Part shown: one piece after another, positions 36,334-46,035 of the stretch | How the letters are laid out: every line of letters starts with the position of its first letter | How positions within the stretch are numbered: the stretch's first letter is position 1 | DNA from: Vibrio palustris | GTDB lineage: Bacteria; Pseudomonadota; Gammaproteobacteria; Enterobacterales; Vibrionaceae | Direction of reading: 5' to 3' | NCBI RefSeq assembly: GCF_024346995.1 | Contig: NZ_AP024887.1 | Span: 2,232,001-2,296,000, forward strand | DNA: 64,000 bases | Translations under genes and position numbers: made by a program | Notes under the pieces: generated by a model | What the model saw: the letters and a program-made list of their open reading frames with translations, nothing else | Database searches by the model: none | Told to the model about the DNA's origin: nothing

Positions 36334-39243
36334 TTAGTTATGCGCAACCATAATGACGCGTAGTGAATCAAGCTGGTATTGAGCATGCTTAATTAAATGA
36401 TCAAGTTCCTCAATTTGAGCTTGTTGCGCCACAATTTCTTCATCTCGAATGTTCGGGTTCACTTCTTTCAAAGCTTGCATTCGCTCTAATTCTGCATCCA
36501 ATTGTTGATGCATATCTTGGAGCGCTTGCGCACGAATTGTTTCAAGCTGCGCTTCAACGACTGGCGTTCCAGCATCAATCAAGTCATGGACCTGCTTTTG
36601 TACGGACGTCACCAGTTTATTCGCCACATGACGATTCACCGGGCTTAATTGACGATTAAAGCTATCAAACTCGACTTGTGATGATAGATCATTACCACGA
36701 CCATCCAGTAATACTCGAATTGGTGTGGGTGGCAAGAAACGGCGAATACCGCTGCGTTTGGGCGCTTGTGCTTGTACCAAGAACACGAGCTCTAATAATA
36801 CCGCACCAACGGGTAAGGCTTTATTTTTTAAAAGCGATACGGCTGATGTTCCCACGCCTTCGCTCATCAATAACTCCATACCACCGTCGATCATTGGGTG
36901 TTCCCAACTGATCAGCTCGACATCTTCAAGAGCTAACGCTGTATCACGATCAAAGGTCACCGTCGTGCCTTCTTCTGGTAAACCTGGGAAGCTCGGTACC
37001 ATCATGTGTTCTGTTGGTTTCAAGACAATGGCATTATCACCGCGATCTTCTTGGTTCACACCAATCGTATCAAATAGACTCAGCGCAAATGTGACCAAAT
37101 TAGTATCGCCATCGCTCGCGGCAATTTGCTCAGCGATACGATGTGATCTTTCTCCACCATTTGAATGCATCTCGAGTAAACGGTCACGTCCCTGCTCCAT
37201 CTGTGCTTTTAATGTTTCATTCATCTTAGCAGAGTCGGCAATGATCTCATCTAAACCGTCGGTGCTGACCGCTGCCAATAGCTCGATCAACCCATCACTG
37301 TACTCATCGTAGACAAGACGACCTGTCGGGCAAGTCTCGGCAAAAGCATTCAAACCTTCATGGAACCAACGTGCTAAGATCTCTTGCGACGTTGTTTTCA
37401 AGTATGGAATATGAATATCAATGTCACGACGTTGTCCGATACGATCCAGTCGACCAATACGTTGTTCGAGTAAATCAGGGTTAAATGGTAAATCGAACAT
37501 CACCAGTTGGTTGGCAAACTGGAAATTACGACCTTCTGAGCCAATCTCGCTACAAATCAAGACTTGTGCGCCACCTTCATCTTGCGCGAAATACGCAGCC
37601 GCTTTATCACGTTCAAGAATCGACATTCCTTCATGGAATACAGTAGCACGAATCCCTTCACGCTCACGTAACGCTTGTTCTAGCTGTAACGCCGTGCTGG
37701 CACGCGAAGCGATCACTAAAATTTTCTCACCACGCTTGTCTTTCACTTTATCAAGTAACCAGTTCACTCGCGGATCAAACTGCCACCAGCTAGACTCGTC
37801 ACCTTCAAACTCTTGGAAAACCTCTTCTGGGTAGAGCATTTTAATCGCACGTGCTTGTGAGCTCATTTTACCGCCGATCATTCCTGCCACACGCATAGAG
37901 GTCGTGTACTGGGATGGAATATCCATAGGTAAAAGGTGAACATTACGCTGCGGGAATCCCTCTACACCGGAACGAGTGTTACGAAACAGCACACGACCAG
38001 TACCATGACGATCCATCAGGTTATCGATCAACGATTGACGAGCTTGGGCCTTCTCTTGTTCATCAGCAGCGCTTTCTAATACATCAAAAATAGCCGTGAC
38101 ACGCGCTTCACCAAGAATCTCGGCGATTTGATCTTTATCTGACTGTGCTAACGATTGACCTGAGAATAAAGCCGTCACCGCATTGGCAACCGGTGCGTAT
38201 TGTTCTTCTTCTTCAACAAACGCCTGATAATCGTAAAATCGATCCGAGTCCAAAAGACGTAAGCGAGCAAAGTGGCTTTCACGCCCTAATTGCTCAGGTG
38301 TTGCTGTCAAAAGTAATACGCCAGGCGTACGTTCAGCTAACGCTTCAACGACTTGGTATTCACGGCTTGGTTTTTCTTCGCTCCACTCTAAATGATGCGC
38401 TTCATCGACCACCAATAAATCCCATTCAGCATCAACGGCTTGTTCTATACGACGACGACTTTTGCGTAGGAACTCTAATGAACATAAAACAAATTGCTGG
38501 GTATCAAACGGATTTTCCGATTCAGCAAACGCTTCAACACAACGCTCTTCATCAAAAATAGAAAAATGCAGATTGAAACGACGCATCATTTCAACCAACC
38601 ACTGATGTTGTAAATTCTCTGGAACGACAATCAAAACACGTTCAGCACGCCCTGACAGAACTTGCTGATGAATGATCATGCCAGCTTCAATGGTTTTACC
38701 TAATCCTACTTCATCGGCAAGTAATACGCGTGGCGCATGACGACGCCCAACTTCATGGGCAATATAAAGCTGGTGTGGCACCAAACCAGCGCGCATACCA
38801 CATAACCCACGCATAGGGCTTTTTTGTTGTTGATATTGATTGTGTAGTGCACGATAGCGCAACACAAAGTTATCCATACGATCCACTTGACCCGCAAACA
38901 GTTTGTCTTGCGGTTTATTAAACCGTATTTGGTGACTTAAAAAGATTTCACGCAGTGATACATTAGATTCTTCCGTATCTTGACGAGTACCAATATAGGT
39001 TAATACCCCTTGGTCTTCGGTGATCTCTTCGACTTGTAATGACCAACCTTCTTGGCTATCGATCACATCTCCCACATTAAAGGTAACTCTTGTGACAGGT
39101 GCGTCGTGGCGCGCATATACTCGGTTTTCCTCGGATGCGGCAAATATCACTGAAACGGTACGTGCATCTATTGCTACCACCGTACCTAAACCTAAATCGC
39201 TTTCTGTATCGCTTATCCAGCGTTGCCCCAAAGCAAAAGTCAT
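36334..39243 (-). CDS. rapA: RNA polymerase-associated ATPase RapA (HepA)
   Basis: A 969-residue Swi2/Snf2 ATPase that recycles RNA polymerase after termination. N-terminal Tudor-like repeats ([20 protein letters not shown]) bind polymerase. The helicase core has Walker [13 protein letters not shown] (about residues 177-188) and DEAH in [11 protein letters not shown]. Helicase C motifs include [12 protein letters not shown]. The length equals that of E. coli RapA (968). It is a single gene divergent from the PhoH gene. Confidence 0.96.
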   Translation of the reverse strand: MTFALGQRWISDTESDLGLGTVVAIDARTVSVIFAASEENRVYARHDAPVTRVTFNVGDVIDSQEGWSLQVEEITEDQGVLTYIGTRQDTEESNVSLREIFLSHQIRFNKPQDKLFAGQVDRMDNFVLRYRALHNQYQQQKSPMRGLCGMRAGLVPHQLYIAHEVGRRHAPRVLLADEVGLGKTIEAGMIIHQQVLSGRAERVLIVVPENLQHQWLVEMMRRFNLHFSIFDEERCVEAFAESENPFDTQQFVLCSLEFLRKSRRRIEQAVDAEWDLLVVDEAHHLEWSEEKPSREYQVVEALAERTPGVLLLTATPEQLGRESHFARLRLLDSDRFYDYQAFVEEEEQYAPVANAVTALFSGQSLAQSDKDQIAEILGEARVTAIFDVLESAADEQEKAQARQSLIDNLMDRHGTGRVLFRNTRSGVEGFPQRNVHLLPMDIPSQYTTSMRVAGMIGGKMSSQARAIKMLYPEEVFQEFEGDESSWWQFDPRVNWLLDKVKDKRGEKILVIASRASTALQLEQALREREGIRATVFHEGMSILERDKAAAYFAQDEGGAQVLICSEIGSEGRNFQFANQLVMFDLPFNPDLLEQRIGRLDRIGQRRDIDIHIPYLKTTSQEILARWFHEGLNAFAETCPTGRLVYDEYSDGLIELLAAVSTDGLDEIIADSAKMNETLKAQMEQGRDRLLEMHSNGGERSHRIAEQIAASDGDTNLVTFALSLFDTIGVNQEDRGDNAIVLKPTEHMMVPSFPGLPEEGTTVTFDRDTALALEDVELISWEHPMIDGGMELLMSEGVGTSAVSLLKNKALPVGAVLLELVFLVQAQAPKRSGIRRFLPPTPIRVLLDGRGNDLSSQVEFDSFNRQLSPVNRHVANKLVTSVQKQVHDLIDAGTPVVEAQLETIRAQALQDMHQQLDAELERMQALKEVNPNIRDEEIVAQQAQIEELDHLIKHAQYQLDSLRVIMVAHN

Positions 39244-39661
39244 GAATCGACTACCTCATTAATTTGGATTGGATTTCTATTTTATTACGTCATTGAACGG
39301 CGAATTGAATAAGCCCTTATTATGAGCTTTATTGAACCGCTGCGCAGAAAAGGTCGCTAATCTTACTTGAAGCCGTGATACAGGTCACGAGCTATCCATC
39401 GCAAACCCTAAGTTTTTTATCGTTTTTGATTTCGACATAAAAATGTCACGCTAACATGGCATTTCTGGTGATGTTGCTATACTGATCATAAGGTCGGTGT
39501 GAACGCTCAACTCAAGTGTTCCCCCACTTTGAAAAGCAGTAAGTATCTAACCAGTTTGCAGTCAGTGATAAGCGTTCTTACGCCTCGCGTTGTGGGCACT
39601 TAGCAACTTGAATGCAACCTTAATTTTGCATAGCAAGCTACTTTGTAGCAAGGAGACGCTT
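39244..39661. other. divergent region between rapA and the PIN-PhoH gene
   Basis: 418 bases without a gene. It holds a -10-like TATACT (39478-39483) with no good -35 partner and several small inverted repeats near 39607-39650. Promoters for both genes must lie here but I cannot place them firmly. Confidence 0.4.
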
Positions 39662-41038
39662 ATGGGCGATACCGAACGAAAACTGTTTGTACTTGATACC
39701 AACATTTTGCTTCACGAACCTCAGGCCATATACTCCTTTCAAGAACATGACGTCATCATTCCCATGACGGTACTAGAAGAACTCGATAGAATCAAAGACA
39801 GCAAACGCGACGTTGCCCGTGATGCCCGCGTGGCGATACGTTCGCTCGAAAACCTCTTCCATGATGCAACGCCCGATGAAATCACCGATGGCATCCCCTT
39901 ACTTAAAGACAGCTCCTCCTGTGGCTCCATTGCTATTTTAGCCGACTATGAATTGGTCGATACATTCAAAGCATTCACCGATAAAGAAGGCGACAACCGC
40001 ATTCTTAATGCGGTGTTATACCTACAAAACAAACGAGATCCCCGCTCTGTTGTCTTAGTAACAAAAGACATTAACATGCGCTTGCGTGCTAAAGGTGCAG
40101 GCGTCTTGCATGTAGAAGATTATCGCACCGACCAATTAATTGATGATGTTCAATATTTAACCAAAGGTTTTCAGCAGCGCCCTGGTGCTTTCTGGGACAC
40201 CGTCGATAAAGTTGATTCTTATAACGTTCATGGCCATACCTATCATGCATTAGAAAGGGAGCCTTTTGAGCCGACGTACCTTAATCAATATGTTATTGAC
40301 GAAGACAGCGATTTTGCAGCTCGTGTCGAGCAAATTGAGGATAATCGCTTGGTGCTTAAAGATATGAGCCGTGAGCGCATGATGCATCGCCGCGCGTGGG
40401 GAATCTCCCCTAAAAATATTTACCAAGCGATGGCCATCGACTCACTGCTCGATCCCGACATCGACGTAGTGATTCTCACGGGAGCCGCAGGTAGCGGGAA
40501 AACATTGCTGGCAATGGCGGCCGCTCTAGAGCAAACCGTTGAAAGTCATCACTTTGACAAAATCATTGTCACTCGAAACACACCGGATATTGGTGAGTCT
40601 ATCGGTTTTCTTCCTGGTAGCGAGGAAGAAAAAATGATGCCATGGCTAGCCTCTGTGACGGATACCTTAGAAGCATTACATAAAGACGACCATTGTACCG
40701 ATGGATCATTAAAATATATTTGTGATAAAGCCAATATCCAATTCAAATCAATTAACTTCATGCGCGGACGCTCCATTCAACATGCTCTAGTCTTGCTTGA
40801 TGAGTGTCAAAACCTCACAGCTGCGCAAATCAAAACTATCCTAACCCGTTGCGGGGAAGGCACCAAAATCATTTGCTCTGGTAACTTAGCGCAAATTGAT
40901 TCTCATTACCTCACCCCTGTCACTTCAGGGTTAACCTATCTTGTTGAACGCTTCAAAAACTTTGAAGGCAGCGCCAACATTCACCTTAATGGGGTTGTAC
41001 GTAGTCGCCTAGCAGAGTTTGCCGAAGAAAACTTGTAA
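39662..41038 (+). CDS. PIN domain - PhoH ATPase fusion protein
   Basis: A 458-residue protein. The N-terminal PIN nuclease domain (FVLDTNILLHEP, acidic residues, to about 150) is followed by a PhoH-type P-loop ATPase with Walker A LTGAAGSGKTLLA and Walker B LVLLDECQNLTAAQ. This YlaK-type PIN-PhoH architecture is proposed to unwind and cleave RNA. The start at 39662 follows AAGGAGACGCTT; an earlier codon would add 24 unlikely residues. The last 75 bases (24 residues plus the stop) are repeated 2,666 bases downstream. Confidence 0.9.
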   Translation: MGDTERKLFVLDTNILLHEPQAIYSFQEHDVIIPMTVLEELDRIKDSKRDVARDARVAIRSLENLFHDATPDEITDGIPLLKDSSSCGSIAILADYELVDTFKAFTDKEGDNRILNAVLYLQNKRDPRSVVLVTKDINMRLRAKGAGVLHVEDYRTDQLIDDVQYLTKGFQQRPGAFWDTVDKVDSYNVHGHTYHALEREPFEPTYLNQYVIDEDSDFAARVEQIEDNRLVLKDMSRERMMHRRAWGISPKNIYQAMAIDSLLDPDIDVVILTGAAGSGKTLLAMAAALEQTVESHHFDKIIVTRNTPDIGESIGFLPGSEEEKMMPWLASVTDTLEALHKDDHCTDGSLKYICDKANIQFKSINFMRGRSIQHALVLLDECQNLTAAQIKTILTRCGEGTKIICSGNLAQIDSHYLTPVTSGLTYLVERFKNFEGSANIHLNGVVRSRLAEFAEENL

Positions 41039-41076
41039 TGGTGCTGAGCGAGACAGGTAAAAATGTCTCGCTTTTT
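40964..41076 (+). repeat. left 113-bp direct repeat (attL-like)
   Basis: It covers the last 75 bases of the PIN-PhoH CDS plus its terminator. It is identical at 112 of 113 positions to 43630-43742, with the single change at 41057 (g versus a). It marks the left edge of the AT-rich insert. Confidence 0.9.
41044..41076 (+). terminator. terminator of the PIN-PhoH gene
   Basis: A GCGAGACA / TGTCTCGC stem with loop GGTAAAAA is followed by TTTTT, inside the left direct repeat. Confidence 0.9.
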
Positions 41077-41230
41077 GAGCATCAAGTTCTATGTATAAAC
41101 GAAAAACCTAGCGACTAAGTGAAAGGTATGAAGACAATACTTCTTGTGTATCTATTGACTTAAAAGCTATAAATATCGATTAAAAAAACAGTTAATTTAT
41201 ATAGAAGCATACCTTCATTCTTCTGCTATT

Positions 41231-42439
41231 TTAATCCCCCCCGATCTCATTTAAACTTGAAAAAAACAACGCCATAAATGAACTAATAATTTCCAATATG
41301 GTTACTCCACTCCAATTAAATTGAGAATATAAAAATGTTCCAATCGCAGAACCTAAAGCCATACCAACGAAATTTAATGTAAAGAAAATAGAGTTTAATC
41401 GAGATTTTGCATCTGGTTTAATGCCATAAATTATGCTCTGATGCGCGATTAGACAACTATTAATACCAAAGTCAAAAGCTATTACACATAATATTAAAAT
41501 CGGTAACTGCAAAGATATTGAAAATGATGTAATAGAAAACATTGTAATAAACGAGAGAATTACAATGATAATACTCGTAGATACTACCTTCTTTGTGCCT
41601 ATAGCATCAGAGATCTTCCCAGAAATAGGGGCGGCTACTGCTCCTACTAACCCAGCAAAACCAAAAATACCAGCATAAGAACTTCCCAAGTTGTAATATT
41701 CTGCTAGAAATATAGCAAGTGTCGTCCAAAAACAGCTGAAAGAGATATATAAAAAGCATTGGGTAAACGACGCTTTTCGTAAGTTTTTGTATTTAACCCA
41801 GAGAGGTATTAGGCTGCGTATGGTTTGTTTATAAGATAAGGTACTCGTAGGATAAATCTGAGGTAAAATAGCTGCCAAATAAAACCCCGAAAACAACATT
41901 GCTAGTGACGCTAGTCCAAATACGGGTCTCCATCCCCAGATTTCACTTACTACCCCACTATATACTCGAGACAATAAAATCCCCGTTAAAAGTCCCGTCA
42001 TTACAGTTCCAACAGTTTTTCCTCGTTGAGACGAATCAGCTAACGTTGCTGTGGCTGGAATGATATCTTGCGCTGTTGTTGCCAAAATACCAATAGCTAG
42101 ACTGACTATTAATAAAAAATAATAACCAGTAGAGACTGTACAAAGTAACAAGATAGCAGACAAAGAAAACGATTTAATAATAATCAATTTTTTCCTCTCA
42201 ACACTATCACCAAGAGGCACCAGAAATAAAATACCTAGTGCATACCCTATCTGGGTTAACGTCGCAATTAATCCGGTTTGATTTACATTCAAATGAAACT
42301 CTTTACTAAGTATATTCAAGATCGGTTGACAGTAATAAATTGATGCCACACTCAGACCTGCACCAATCGATAATCCCAAAATTAATGGTAATGTTAGAGA
42401 CTTATCTCTAGTACTTACTTCAGTTATTGAATTACTCAT
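41231..42439 (-). CDS. MFS drug/solute efflux-type transporter
   Basis: A 402-residue major facilitator with about 12 hydrophobic helices. The loop between helices 2 and 3 reads LGDSVERKKL, a form of the MFS A-motif (G-D-x-x-x-R-K/R). It most resembles the AraJ/YgaY-type branch of the DHA-like transporters. The substrate is unknown. I start it at 42439 (MSNSITEVS), after AGGGGAAAGA; a TTG further up would add 22 residues. It is divergent from a LysR regulator, the usual plan for a self-regulated transporter. The gene is AT-rich. Confidence 0.82.
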   Translation of the reverse strand: MSNSITEVSTRDKSLTLPLILGLSIGAGLSVASIYYCQPILNILSKEFHLNVNQTGLIATLTQIGYALGILFLVPLGDSVERKKLIIIKSFSLSAILLLCTVSTGYYFLLIVSLAIGILATTAQDIIPATATLADSSQRGKTVGTVMTGLLTGILLSRVYSGVVSEIWGWRPVFGLASLAMLFSGFYLAAILPQIYPTSTLSYKQTIRSLIPLWVKYKNLRKASFTQCFLYISFSCFWTTLAIFLAEYYNLGSSYAGIFGFAGLVGAVAAPISGKISDAIGTKKVVSTSIIIVILSFITMFSITSFSISLQLPILILCVIAFDFGINSCLIAHQSIIYGIKPDAKSRLNSIFFTLNFVGMALGSAIGTFLYSQFNWSGVTILEIISSFMALFFSSLNEIGGD

Positions 42440-42534
42440 TCTTTCCCCTAAAAAATTAACATTCAAAATATGTTGCGCTATTAAATGCATTATTGGTACT
42501 CTCAATTACCGAAGAACAGTTATACACTCGGCGT
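42440..42534. promoter_or_regulatory. divergent promoter/operator region of the MFS-LysR pair
   Basis: 95 bases between the two start codons. They contain the 8-bp palindrome AATGCATT (42484-42491), a possible core of a LysR T-N11-A site. Promoter boxes are not clear in the AT-rich background. Confidence 0.35.
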
Positions 42535-43467
42535 ATGAATATAAAAAAAACATCGGGAATAGATAGAGTTACATTACTTCAAACATGGGTTAGAATTGTT
42601 GAGTCGGGAAGCTTGACATTAGCAGCCCAACAACTAGAAACGACACAACCAACTATTAGTCGTAGGCTTCAATCTCTAGAACTAGCTTTGAACTGCAAAT
42701 TACTATTACGAACAACTCATCAGTTAAAGCTTACCGAAGAAGGTGAGTCTTGCTATCAATATGCAAAAACCTTATTGAACAATTGGGGTGAACTTGAAGA
42801 AGTCGTTGGCAAATCCATCTCCAATACATTTAAACGTAATTTAAGAGTAAAAGCACCTCACGCCTTTGGGCAACGACAATTAATACAACCTATCATTAAT
42901 TATCTTAATAAAAACAATGGAGTCCATGTTGAATGGATATTATCAGATAAAAAAGTCGATTTTTTATCTGATAATTTTGATTGTGCAATACATGTAGGGG
43001 AAGTTAATGAAGCTAATGTTGTAGCAAAACTGATTGCGTACGTGCCACGAATCATTGTCGCCACACCAGAATTCCTTGATGAGATGAAGGAAACCCCTAA
43101 AATTAACAATATCAGCAATTGGCCATGGATAGCACTCAGCAATTATTATAAAGAAAGCATCATCCTGAAAAATTCAGAAACGGAAGAAAGTAAAAATTTA
43201 AATATCACCCCATTAATAACGACAGATAATATCTTCTCAGCACAGGAGTTTGTGCTTAGCCATCTTGGAATTGCAAGCTTATCAACCTGGATAGTGGAAC
43301 CACACTTAAGATCTGGACATTTAATCCAACTACTCCCAAACTGGCGTGAAGATGCTATCCCCATGTATATAGTTTACCCATATGCCAATTATTATCCCAA
43401 AAGGTTAATAAATTTCATTGATATAATGAAAGACTCAATTAGTGATGTTTTAAATATCAATAAATAA
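42535..43467 (+). CDS. LysR-family transcriptional regulator
   Basis: A 310-residue LysR regulator. The N-terminal HTH is visible as FV-type helix WVRIVESGSLTLAAQQLETT, then QPTISRRLQSLELALNCKLL. The substrate-binding domain fills the rest, with the final part (LLPNWREDAIPMYIVYP) typical of this family. I start it at 42535; an upstream TTG in frame would add 14 residues. It probably controls the divergent MFS gene. The gene is visibly AT-rich compared with argF beyond it. Confidence 0.85.
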   Translation: MNIKKTSGIDRVTLLQTWVRIVESGSLTLAAQQLETTQPTISRRLQSLELALNCKLLLRTTHQLKLTEEGESCYQYAKTLLNNWGELEEVVGKSISNTFKRNLRVKAPHAFGQRQLIQPIINYLNKNNGVHVEWILSDKKVDFLSDNFDCAIHVGEVNEANVVAKLIAYVPRIIVATPEFLDEMKETPKINNISNWPWIALSNYYKESIILKNSETEESKNLNITPLITTDNIFSAQEFVLSHLGIASLSTWIVEPHLRSGHLIQLLPNWREDAIPMYIVYPYANYYPKRLINFIDIMKDSISDVLNINK

Positions 43468-43629
43468 CCTCTAACAAACACTAATGATAAAGTAAGTACA
43501 ATGTCAAAATGTATTGCCAATCCGCTCTTATTTCTAAAATTTATGACAAGGTTTTACACAAATCGGTGGTAATTCTAGAGTAACTTAAAAGCATCCAAGT
43601 GTACTTCCGAGCATGTATCAACAGCTTTC

Positions 43630-43704
43630 GAAGGCAGCGCCAACATTCACCTTAATGGGGTTGTACGTAGTCGCCTAGCAGAGTTTGCCGAAGAAAACTT
43701 GTAA
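43630..43704 (+). pseudogene. duplicated 3' fragment of the PIN-PhoH gene
   Basis: 75 bases (24 codons plus stop) identical to the end of the PIN-PhoH gene at 40964-41038. There is no start codon or upstream coding homology, so it is a remnant created by insertion or duplication. Confidence 0.85.
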
Positions 43705-43709
43705 TGGTG

Positions 43710-43742
43710 CTGAGCGAGACAGATAAAAATGTCTCGCTTTTT
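43710..43742 (+). terminator. duplicated phoH terminator upstream of argF
   Basis: The same GCGAGACA / TGTCTCGC stem as 41044-41076, with loop GATAAAAA in place of GGTAAAAA. It should stop transcripts leaving the LysR gene before argF. Confidence 0.85.
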
Positions 43743-43759
43743 AAAAATAATAATTCACT
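43742..43759 (+). promoter_or_regulatory. candidate ARG box (ArgR operator) of argF
   Basis: This 18-mer matches 16 of 18 positions of the ARG box consensus WNTGAATWWWWATTCANW, the two mismatches being at its T and G of the left arm. A weaker second box (12 of 18) follows at 43763-43780 after the usual three-base gap. Confidence 0.55.
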
Positions 43760-43825
43760 TTATATGCATTCTTATGTTTTACTGGTCTTTATTGTTTTCG
43801 ACTCTCGAATACTAAGGACCGAGAT

Positions 43826-44827
43826 ATGGCTTTCAATCTACGTAACCGCAACTTTCTCAAGCTACTGGATTTTTCTGCAAAAGAAATCCAGTTTCTCCTC
43901 GATCTCTCAACTCAACTGAAACAAGCCAAGTACACTGGTACTGAGCAAAAAAATCTGTTGGGTAAAAACATTGCGCTCATTTTTGAAAAGTCCTCTACTC
44001 GTACACGATGCTCGTTTGAAGTCGCTGCCCATGATCAAGGCGCTAATGTCTCTTATATCGGCCCTTCTGGCTCACAAATTGGTCATAAAGAATCCATGAA
44101 AGATACCGCACGTGTTTTGGGGCGTATGTACGATGGCATTCAATATCGTGGACATGGGCAAGAGATCGTTGAAGTATTAGGCGAGTTCGCCGGTGTTCCT
44201 GTATGGAACGGACTTACCAATGAGTTTCATCCTACCCAAATTCTGGCCGATTTCTTAACCATGCAAGAGCACAGTAGAGGCAAAAATCTGCATGAGATTT
44301 CTTTCGCCTATTTAGGTGATGCCCGTAATAATATGGGTAACTCATTAATGGTCGGCGCCGCCTTAATGGGCATGGATATCCGTTTAGTCGCGCCGAAGGC
44401 TTATTGGCCTGAGGCCGATTTAGTCGCCCAATGCCAAGAGCTAGCTAAAAGTTCTGGAGCGGTTATCACCTTAACTGAAGATGTGCCAGAAGGCGTAAAT
44501 GGTTGTGACTTTCTGTATACCGATGTCTGGGTGTCTATGGGCGAGCCCGCTGAAGCATGGGAAGAGCGTATTGCTGTCATGAAGCCTTATCAAGTCAATA
44601 TGGCGATGATTGAAGCAACGAATAATCCTAATGTTAAATTCATGCATTGTCTCCCAGCTTTCCATGACGATGAAACCGTTGTCGGTAAACAAATCGCGGA
44701 AAAATATGGTATGGATGGCTTAGAAGTGACCAACGAAGTATTTGAATCTAGCCACTCCATTGTCTTTGATGAAGCAGAAAATCGTATGCACTCCATCAAA
44801 GCTATTATGGTTGCCACGCTGGGGTAA
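43826..44827 (+). CDS. argF: ornithine carbamoyltransferase
   Basis: A 333-residue enzyme that makes citrulline from ornithine and carbamoyl phosphate. The carbamoyl-phosphate loop [10 protein letters not shown] (about residues 56-65) and the ornithine-site HCLPAFHD (about 272-279) are intact. The length equals that of E. coli ArgF/ArgI (334). It stands alone just upstream of pyrBI, so both carbamoyl phosphate-consuming enzymes are side by side. Confidence 0.96.
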   Translation: MAFNLRNRNFLKLLDFSAKEIQFLLDLSTQLKQAKYTGTEQKNLLGKNIALIFEKSSTRTRCSFEVAAHDQGANVSYIGPSGSQIGHKESMKDTARVLGRMYDGIQYRGHGQEIVEVLGEFAGVPVWNGLTNEFHPTQILADFLTMQEHSRGKNLHEISFAYLGDARNNMGNSLMVGAALMGMDIRLVAPKAYWPEADLVAQCQELAKSSGAVITLTEDVPEGVNGCDFLYTDVWVSMGEPAEAWEERIAVMKPYQVNMAMIEATNNPNVKFMHCLPAFHDDETVVGKQIAEKYGMDGLEVTNEVFESSHSIVFDEAENRMHSIKAIMVATLG

Positions 44828-44884
44828 TGCTCAGAGTGGCGAAAAAAGTCATAAAAACACATAAGACAGAGATAATGTAATCGC

Positions 44885-44912
44885 TTGCACTCTCTATTGT
44901 TAGCGGTATAAT
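44885..44912 (+). promoter_or_regulatory. pyrBI promoter
   Basis: TTGCAC (44885-44890), a 16-base spacer and a perfect TATAAT (44907-44912), 33 bases before the pyrL start. Confidence 0.75.
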
Positions 44913-44945
44913 TCCCCACAATTTGTCTTCGGGGATACCTAAAAA

Positions 44946-45029
44946 ATGATCGGTCATTGTCTATTAACCACATATCATTTTAGTGAGTGCCAACACTTAC
45001 GCGGTTTTCTGTTTCCCGTCGATGAATAA
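44946..45029 (+). CDS. pyrL: pyrBI leader peptide
   Basis: A 27-codon frame, starting MIGHCLLTTY and ending FLFPVDE, between the pyr promoter and an attenuator. Its T-rich stretches (CATTTTAG and GGTTTTCTGTTTCCC) would make RNA polymerase pause when UTP is low. Coupled translation then prevents attenuator folding, as in E. coli pyrBI. It is too short for normal ORF cut-offs. Confidence 0.8.
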   Translation: MIGHCLLTTYHFSECQHLRGFLFPVDE

Positions 45030-45037
45030 ATAATGGT

Positions 45038-45066
45038 AAAGCCTCCCAGATCGGGGGGCTTTTTTA
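45038..45066 (+). terminator. pyrBI attenuator
   Basis: An AAAGCCTCCC / GGGGGGCTTT stem with an AGATC loop, followed by T residues, lies eight bases after the pyrL stop and before pyrB. Confidence 0.9.
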
Positions 45067-45095
45067 TGGCCGAAAGAAAAGATAGGGATAAAACT

Positions 45096-46025
45096 ATGGT
45101 GAACTCGCTGTTTCAAAAGCACATCATTTCAATTTCTGAGCTCTCACGCGCAGAGCTCGAGTTGATCGTACAGACCGCTGGCCAGTTAAAAGCGCAGCCA
45201 CAACCAGAACTCATCAAGCATAAAGTCGTCGCAAGCTGCTTTTTCGAGCCATCAACCCGCACCCGCCTATCTTTTGAAACGGCGATACAGCGTATTGGCG
45301 GTAATGTTATTGGTTTTGATAATGGCGGCAACACGTCGTTAGCCAAAAAAGGCGAAACCCTATCTGACTCGGTACAGGTCATCTCTAATTATGTGGATGC
45401 GTTTGTGATGCGTCACCCGCAGGAGGGAGCGGCGCGCTTGGCGTCAGAGTTTTCTAATGGCGTACCGATTATCAATGCTGGCGATGGATCAAACCAGCAT
45501 CCATCACAAACACTATTAGATTTATTTTCTATTTATGAAACCCAAGGACGCTTAGATAATCTCAATGTTGCCTTTGTTGGCGATCTTAAATATGGACGTA
45601 CGGTTCATTCTTTAACGCAAGCATTATCAAAGTTTACTAATGTCCGTTTTTATTTTGTTGCCCCTGATGCACTGGCAATGCCGGACTACATCTGTGAAGA
45701 GCTCGATGAAGCAGGTATTGAATATAGCCTACACCAAGATATGGACACCGTAATTCCTGAACTCGATATTCTTTACATGACGCGTGTACAAAAAGAGCGT
45801 TTCGATGAATCGGAGTACGCGCATATAAAATCAGCATTTGTATTAACCGCGTCCCACCTCACTGATGCTCGTGAGAATATGAAGGTGTTACACCCACTGC
45901 CACGCGTTGACGAAATTACAACAGATGTCGATAAAACGCCACACGCTTACTTTTTCCAACAAGCTGGTAATGGCGTTTACGCCAGAGAAGCATTGCTTGC
46001 ACTGGTTTTGAATGAATCACTTTAA
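45096..46025 (+). CDS. pyrB: aspartate carbamoyltransferase catalytic subunit
   Basis: A 309-residue enzyme for the committed step of pyrimidine synthesis. Motifs are [11 protein letters not shown] (carbamoyl phosphate), [12 protein letters not shown] and [10 protein letters not shown] start it at 45096 ([13 protein letters not shown]), aligned with E. coli PyrB. An in-frame ATG at 45033 lies inside the attenuator stem and would add 21 residues. AGGGAT precedes the chosen start. It forms an operon with pyrI. Confidence 0.96.
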   Translation: MVNSLFQKHIISISELSRAELELIVQTAGQLKAQPQPELIKHKVVASCFFEPSTRTRLSFETAIQRIGGNVIGFDNGGNTSLAKKGETLSDSVQVISNYVDAFVMRHPQEGAARLASEFSNGVPIINAGDGSNQHPSQTLLDLFSIYETQGRLDNLNVAFVGDLKYGRTVHSLTQALSKFTNVRFYFVAPDALAMPDYICEELDEAGIEYSLHQDMDTVIPELDILYMTRVQKERFDESEYAHIKSAFVLTASHLTDARENMKVLHPLPRVDEITTDVDKTPHAYFFQQAGNGVYAREALLALVLNESL

Positions 46026-46035
46026 GGGGAATATC

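Larger units (their letters stand above)
41077..43629. mobile_element. AT-rich insert between direct repeats (candidate integrase-less island)
   Basis: 2,553 bases lie between the two copies of the phoH 3' end. They carry a divergent MFS transporter / LysR pair and no integrase or transposase. Hand counts of three 60-base rows inside (41401, 41521, 43141) give 37%, 25% and 23% G+C, against 50% for a row of argF (44401), so composition is foreign-looking. Identity as a mobile element is inferred from repeats plus composition. Confidence 0.65.
43630..43742 (+). repeat. right 113-bp direct repeat (attR-like)
   Basis: The second copy of the phoH 3' end and terminator. Its right edge abuts the argF control region, so this copy is probably the one that stood next to argF before insertion. 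Confidence 0.9.
43468..43825. other. gap between the LysR gene and argF
   Basis: 358 bases. 43468-43629 is AT-rich insert DNA with no gene. 43630-43742 is the second copy of the phoH 3' end with its terminator. 43742-43825 is the argF control region with a candidate ArgR box and an AAGGACC ribosome site. Confidence 0.7.

Noticed and set aside
36725-38561. Long plus-strand open frames antisense to rapA
   Set aside because: Low-complexity Ser/Arg-rich translations mirror the codon pattern of rapA; no independent start signals or family likeness.
42493-42534. TTG start extending the LysR gene upstream, overlapping a TTG start for the MFS gene
   Set aside because: Both extensions would overlap each other in the divergent gap and lack ribosome sites; ATG starts at 42535 and 42439 leave a normal 95-base gap.
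41077-43629. Insertion sequence or transposon
   Set aside because: No transposase, no terminal inverted repeats and no short target-site duplication; the bounding repeats are gene-derived and 113 bp long.
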